A stretch of 26,283 nt of DNA from a virus, in IMG/VR virus record IMGVR_UViG_3300042874_000085, positions 1 through 26,283 of that record, one strand, 5' to 3'. This document shows positions 23,626 to 26,283 of this stretch, piece by piece. Every line of letters begins with the position of its first letter. Within the stretch, counting starts at the first letter, position 1. The translations under genes and the position numbers were made by a program. Below the pieces are notes generated by a model that was not told the origin of the DNA, searched no databases, and saw nothing but the letters and a program-made list of their open reading frames with translations.

Positions 23626-23760
23626 ATGACATTCTTAAACTTAGGTGCTGATGTAACTAGATTAAAAAAGTTAGAAAAGTTATCTGTAAATTATGATGAT
23701 TTATCCACCGAGGTGCGACTAGAAATAGAGACGAGTGTAAAAGATGTGGTAGTCAAATAA
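23626..23760 (+). CDS. small hypothetical protein, 44 aa
   Basis: The ATG is 5 nt after the fibre stop. The product (MTFLNLGADVTRLKKLEK, then STEVRLEIETSVKDVV) is an amphipathic, mostly helical peptide. There is no known motif. The short gap and the following tight gene support coding. Confidence 0.45.
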   Translation: MTFLNLGADVTRLKKLEKLSVNYDDLSTEVRLEIETSVKDVVVK

Positions 23761-23762
23761 AT

Positions 23763-23912
23763 ATGAATGAAAAATATATCAATCTTTATAAGTTGAAAAA
23801 AGCAGAAAAAATACTGGAAGAAAACAAACTTAGCACAACCGCACTTAAAGCTAAGATAAATGTTGAAGACATTAAACTTAAAGAACTAAAAAAAGAATAT
23901 GGCAATAATTAA
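23763..23912 (+). CDS. small basic helical protein, 49 aa
   Basis: ATG 23763 lies two bases after the TAA of the previous small gene. The 49-residue product is Lys/Glu-rich helix with a possible small DNA-binding or coiled-coil segment (NKLSTTALKAKINVEDIKL). Its last 14 nt overlap the start of the next gene, the same overlap length as between 6634-6912 and 6899-7078. Confidence 0.5.
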   Translation: MNEKYINLYKLKKAEKILEENKLSTTALKAKINVEDIKLKELKKEYGNN

Positions 23913-24135
23913 AATTTCAACAGATTTTGGGGGCGTCTATGCCGAAGAGGCAACTCCAGACCCACGCACTATCTATATTGGTGATGAATTAAGAGCGGAA
24001 TTAGAACAGATTGAGGCTCAATTATTGGTGTTGGCTAATGAGCCTAATGAGATTTTAGTGCCGAACGATAGTAAATTTCATCAAGAGAATATGTTGAATT
24101 TAAGAAAAGAAGAAATAAATAATATTTTAATCTAA
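23899..24135 (+). CDS. small virion-associated protein, function unknown
   Basis: This is a 78-residue protein. A short beta segment (AIIKISTDFGGVY) is followed by a helical tail with RTIYIGDELRAELEQIEAQL, which looks like coiled coil. Its stop and the next ATG overlap by one base (TAATG). By position it is perhaps a connector or chaperone for the large appendage protein that follows; no motif supports this. Confidence 0.5.
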   Translation: MAIIKISTDFGGVYAEEATPDPRTIYIGDELRAELEQIEAQLLVLANEPNEILVPNDSKFHQENMLNLRKEEINNILI

Positions 24136-26063
24136 TGGCTATTACTTTTAACAATATCTGGACCAATGTAAACGGTTGTGCCTATTATGACGCATCGGGT
24201 GCGACTGATATTCTAAAACACATAATTAGAGGGAGCAATAAGAATGTCTATAATGTTGATGTGTTTCCCGATACTGGGGTTGCGGTCGGTGATGCCTTTA
24301 TTTTTGCCTTTGATTATAACAAATACGGAAAAGCTAATCAGCTTAAAGTTAATTTAGATGTTGGGATTGGCGGGACTGGAATTACAGGCGTGTGGGAGTA
24401 TGCCGTTGGTGGGTCAAACAATGCTCCTAACTGGTCGCCATTATCAGTCATATCAGACGGAACAGCTGGACTAACTGCCACTGGCTCGCAAATACTTTCT
24501 TTTAATGTTCCTGCCGATTGGGATAGTTTTCACTGGACAGGTATTTCTAGTAATCTTTATTATTGTTTTGGTATTAGATACAGAATAACAGGCTTTACCA
24601 CTTGGACAGAGGGCGGGCATATTGCCAATATATCAAACAGCACACAGGGATTGCCTTATGCAATTTATACAAGTGGATATACAAGTGGCGCTCCTTGCAC
24701 ATTAACTGATATTTATAACGCTTCGGTGGCTGGTGGCTGGGGAGTAGTTTCTAAAAATAATAATGTTTATGTTTTTGACTGTTCTTTAGTTAATTACAAT
24801 TATAGCTACATATCATCGCAGGATGAAGTTATCCAATTTAATAATAACTGGTTTTTATTGGCGGAGGGCTCTTATGCAGTCTTTTTAATCGGAGAACTGG
24901 TTAGTGGTAGTAATGTGCGAAAGGGGAGTAGTTTTATTTTTTTGGGTTCAAATTGCAATTATCCGTCTGGGGTTGTTTTTGGTGTAGATTCAATTTTATA
25001 CAATCTGCAATTCAAGCACATTGTTTTGAGTTCATCTGTTGGACTTAATGGATATTGGGGAGCTGGCATTGGAACTGTTTCAGGGCAAAAAATATATAAC
25101 TTATATGTGCAGGGGACACGACAATTAGCAGTTAATAGCAATACAGTTGCCGTTATCGGAGTAACTGCTGGTGGACTACCTACTGGGGATTGCCACATAG
25201 AAGGACACGGAGCGATTGTTAAGAATGTTACGGTATATGGTGGTCTTTATTGTATGCGACCAGTAACAATAAGTGATAAGTATGTTCACGATTGTGATAT
25301 GTCTGGAGCAACAAGTTCGCCACTTAATCCGTATTATTCAACCCTTGTTAACCCTTGGCGATTTTATACGATTGACTGTAATTATGGAACTTTTGCGGAT
25401 ATATATAAAGCAAGGTGGGTAAATTCAAGCGCTCCGATTGTTGGCGACCAAAAAGTAATGATACAGAATTCTGTCTTGCTAAGAGTGGTTGATAAAAACG
25501 GAAATGCAATAGCAGGAGCGACTGTTAAAATGACAGATAAAGACGGCAATGTTGTTTTTACTTACACCACCAATACAGACGGTTATGTCGCAAGAGAGAA
25601 CGGAACAATATCATCAGCAACCGCAAGCTCCTTAACTGATAGTTCTAAAAGTTGGACGACTAATCAATTCGGCTATCAAGAGGTTGTGATTACAAGTGGA
25701 AGTGGAGTTGGTCAAAGACGAATAATCTTTAACTCTAATGGAACAGCTACCTCTTTTAATTTTGCCCCCGATACTGTTACTACATTAGTGGCGGGAGATA
25801 GATATATTATAATCCCATATATTACCACTAAACACTTATCTCCAGCGAGTTATACACCATCATCAAGCGTCTGGTCTATCGGCTATGATTATAATCCCTT
25901 TACCCTTGAAATATCCAAAGCAGGCTACGAAACATACACTGCTAAAATGACAATCACAAATAAGGTGGATATGACAATCAAGTTAGCTCCCAATCCTAGC
26001 ATTAACTTATCCACAGGGGGACTAACTAAGAAACTAAAAGACGGTGTTTGTTTAAACTTATAA
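24135..26063 (+). CDS. large beta-rich appendage / tail spike protein with CarboxypepD-like domain
   Basis: This is a 642-residue protein. Residues 1-220 are beta-sandwich-like. Residues about 220-440 look like a right-handed beta helix (SILYNLQFKHIV, IVKNVTVYGGLYC, KYVHDCDMSG). The C-terminal region contains both halves of a carboxypeptidase-regulatory-like domain (VVDKNGNAIAGATVKMTDKDG at about 451-471, and LEISKAGYETYTAKMTI at about 589-605), separated by a module with GSGVGQRRI. No lyase or hydrolase residues could be identified, so an enzymatic spike role is only possible. Probably binds or degrades host surface glycans, or decorates the tail. Confidence 0.58.
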   Translation: MAITFNNIWTNVNGCAYYDASGATDILKHIIRGSNKNVYNVDVFPDTGVAVGDAFIFAFDYNKYGKANQLKVNLDVGIGGTGITGVWEYAVGGSNNAPNWSPLSVISDGTAGLTATGSQILSFNVPADWDSFHWTGISSNLYYCFGIRYRITGFTTWTEGGHIANISNSTQGLPYAIYTSGYTSGAPCTLTDIYNASVAGGWGVVSKNNNVYVFDCSLVNYNYSYISSQDEVIQFNNNWFLLAEGSYAVFLIGELVSGSNVRKGSSFIFLGSNCNYPSGVVFGVDSILYNLQFKHIVLSSSVGLNGYWGAGIGTVSGQKIYNLYVQGTRQLAVNSNTVAVIGVTAGGLPTGDCHIEGHGAIVKNVTVYGGLYCMRPVTISDKYVHDCDMSGATSSPLNPYYSTLVNPWRFYTIDCNYGTFADIYKARWVNSSAPIVGDQKVMIQNSVLLRVVDKNGNAIAGATVKMTDKDGNVVFTYTTNTDGYVARENGTISSATASSLTDSSKSWTTNQFGYQEVVITSGSGVGQRRIIFNSNGTATSFNFAPDTVTTLVAGDRYIIIPYITTKHLSPASYTPSSSVWSIGYDYNPFTLEISKAGYETYTAKMTITNKVDMTIKLAPNPSINLSTGGLTKKLKDGVCLNL

Positions 26064-26069
26064 GTATTT

Positions 26070-26101
26070 ATGGTTAAATAACCATTAACAAATGCTATAA
26101 T
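26070..26101 (+). promoter_or_regulatory. extended -10 promoter and inverted repeat before the holin gene
   Basis: A perfect inverted repeat ATGGTTA-AA-TAACCAT (26070-26085) overlaps the place where a -35 would lie. It is followed by the extended -10 TGCTATAAT (box 26096-26101), 8 nt before ATG 26110. This might be an operator controlling lysis timing. Confidence 0.5.
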
Positions 26102-26109
26102 ATATACGC

Positions 26110-26283
26110 ATGCAAGAACATTTTTATCAACAAGCAATGCCGTATTTTTATCATGGAGCTTTAGCTGTATTTGGCGCTCTAGTTCATGCTACAAAGGTAT
26201 ATCGCGCAGGGGGAACTAAAAACTTCCTAGACTACATCGCATTAGTATTTATGTCGTCTTTCTCTGGTGTGATGTTTTTATTA
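26110..26283 (+). CDS. LydA-like holin, N-terminal part only
   Basis: The frame runs off the right edge after 58 codons. It starts MQEHFYQQAMPYFYHGALAV and continues with FGALVHATKVYRAGGTKNF, then LDYIALVFMSSFSGVMFLL. The first membrane helix with an F-G-x-L-V pattern, the RAGG turn and the second helix with S-x-F-x-G match holins of the LydA/Phage_holin_6 type. Holins open the inner membrane for endolysin at the end of infection. An endolysin is expected just beyond the edge. Confidence 0.68.
   Translation, partial: MQEHFYQQAMPYFYHGALAVFGALVHATKVYRAGGTKNFLDYIALVFMSSFSGVMFLL

Noticed and set aside
1-26283. CRISPR arrays, tRNA genes, integrase and attachment sites
   Set aside because: I looked for regular spaced repeats, cloverleaf-like segments and recombinase motifs and found none.

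Overview
This 26.3 kb window is part of the genome of a tailed bacteriophage, most likely podovirus-like and of an uncultured host. The right-hand two thirds is a continuous virion block in canonical order: small terminase, large terminase, portal, scaffold, HK97-type major capsid, head-tail adaptor, structural proteins, a nozzle-like protein, two large internal/ejection-type proteins, coiled-coil tail proteins, a C1q-tipped fibre, a second appendage protein, and the start of a LydA-like holin. I see no tape-measure or tail-tube gene and no integrase, tRNA, rRNA or CRISPR array.

Layout: 1-3654 is a leftward operon with overlapping genes: HTH regulator, Mom-like DNA-modification acyltransferase, SF2 helicase interrupted by an intein, Hjc-like resolvase, a Cys-rich small protein, and an acidic protein running off the left edge. 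From 3709 a rightward pair encodes a primase-like Toprim protein, with its CHC2 zinc finger at the wrong (C-terminal) end, and a P-loop helicase-like ATPase. The two arms diverge from overlapping promoters whose -35 elements are the arms of one perfect inverted repeat, which looks like a compact switch. A free-standing HNH endonuclease (5797-6312, minus) and a 321-bp non-coding region with an 18-bp inverted repeat and two strong terminators separate replication from packaging. The virion genes run from 6634 to the right edge.

The most unusual feature is at 1848-2711. A 288-residue intein sits in the Walker A motif of the SF2 helicase. Nested inside it, in the +1 frame of the same strand, is a complete 225-codon NUMOD4-HNH endonuclease ORF. 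Both frames are open throughout, and the HNH stop lies 8 nt before the intein end, so the C-terminal splicing motifs are dual-coded. This looks like an intein that carries its homing endonuclease out of frame instead of fused in frame.

Expression signals are distinctive. Almost no start codon has a Shine-Dalgarno sequence. Genes follow one another as TAA-T-ATG, as ATGA overlaps, or after an extended -10 box (TGNTATAAT or close variants) placed 6-10 nt before the ATG, implying leaderless or nearly leaderless mRNAs. The Bacteroidetes-type promoter is not seen. This points to a host that relies little on SD pairing; a Patescibacteria/CPR host is one possibility, but that is an inference and not shown by the sequence.
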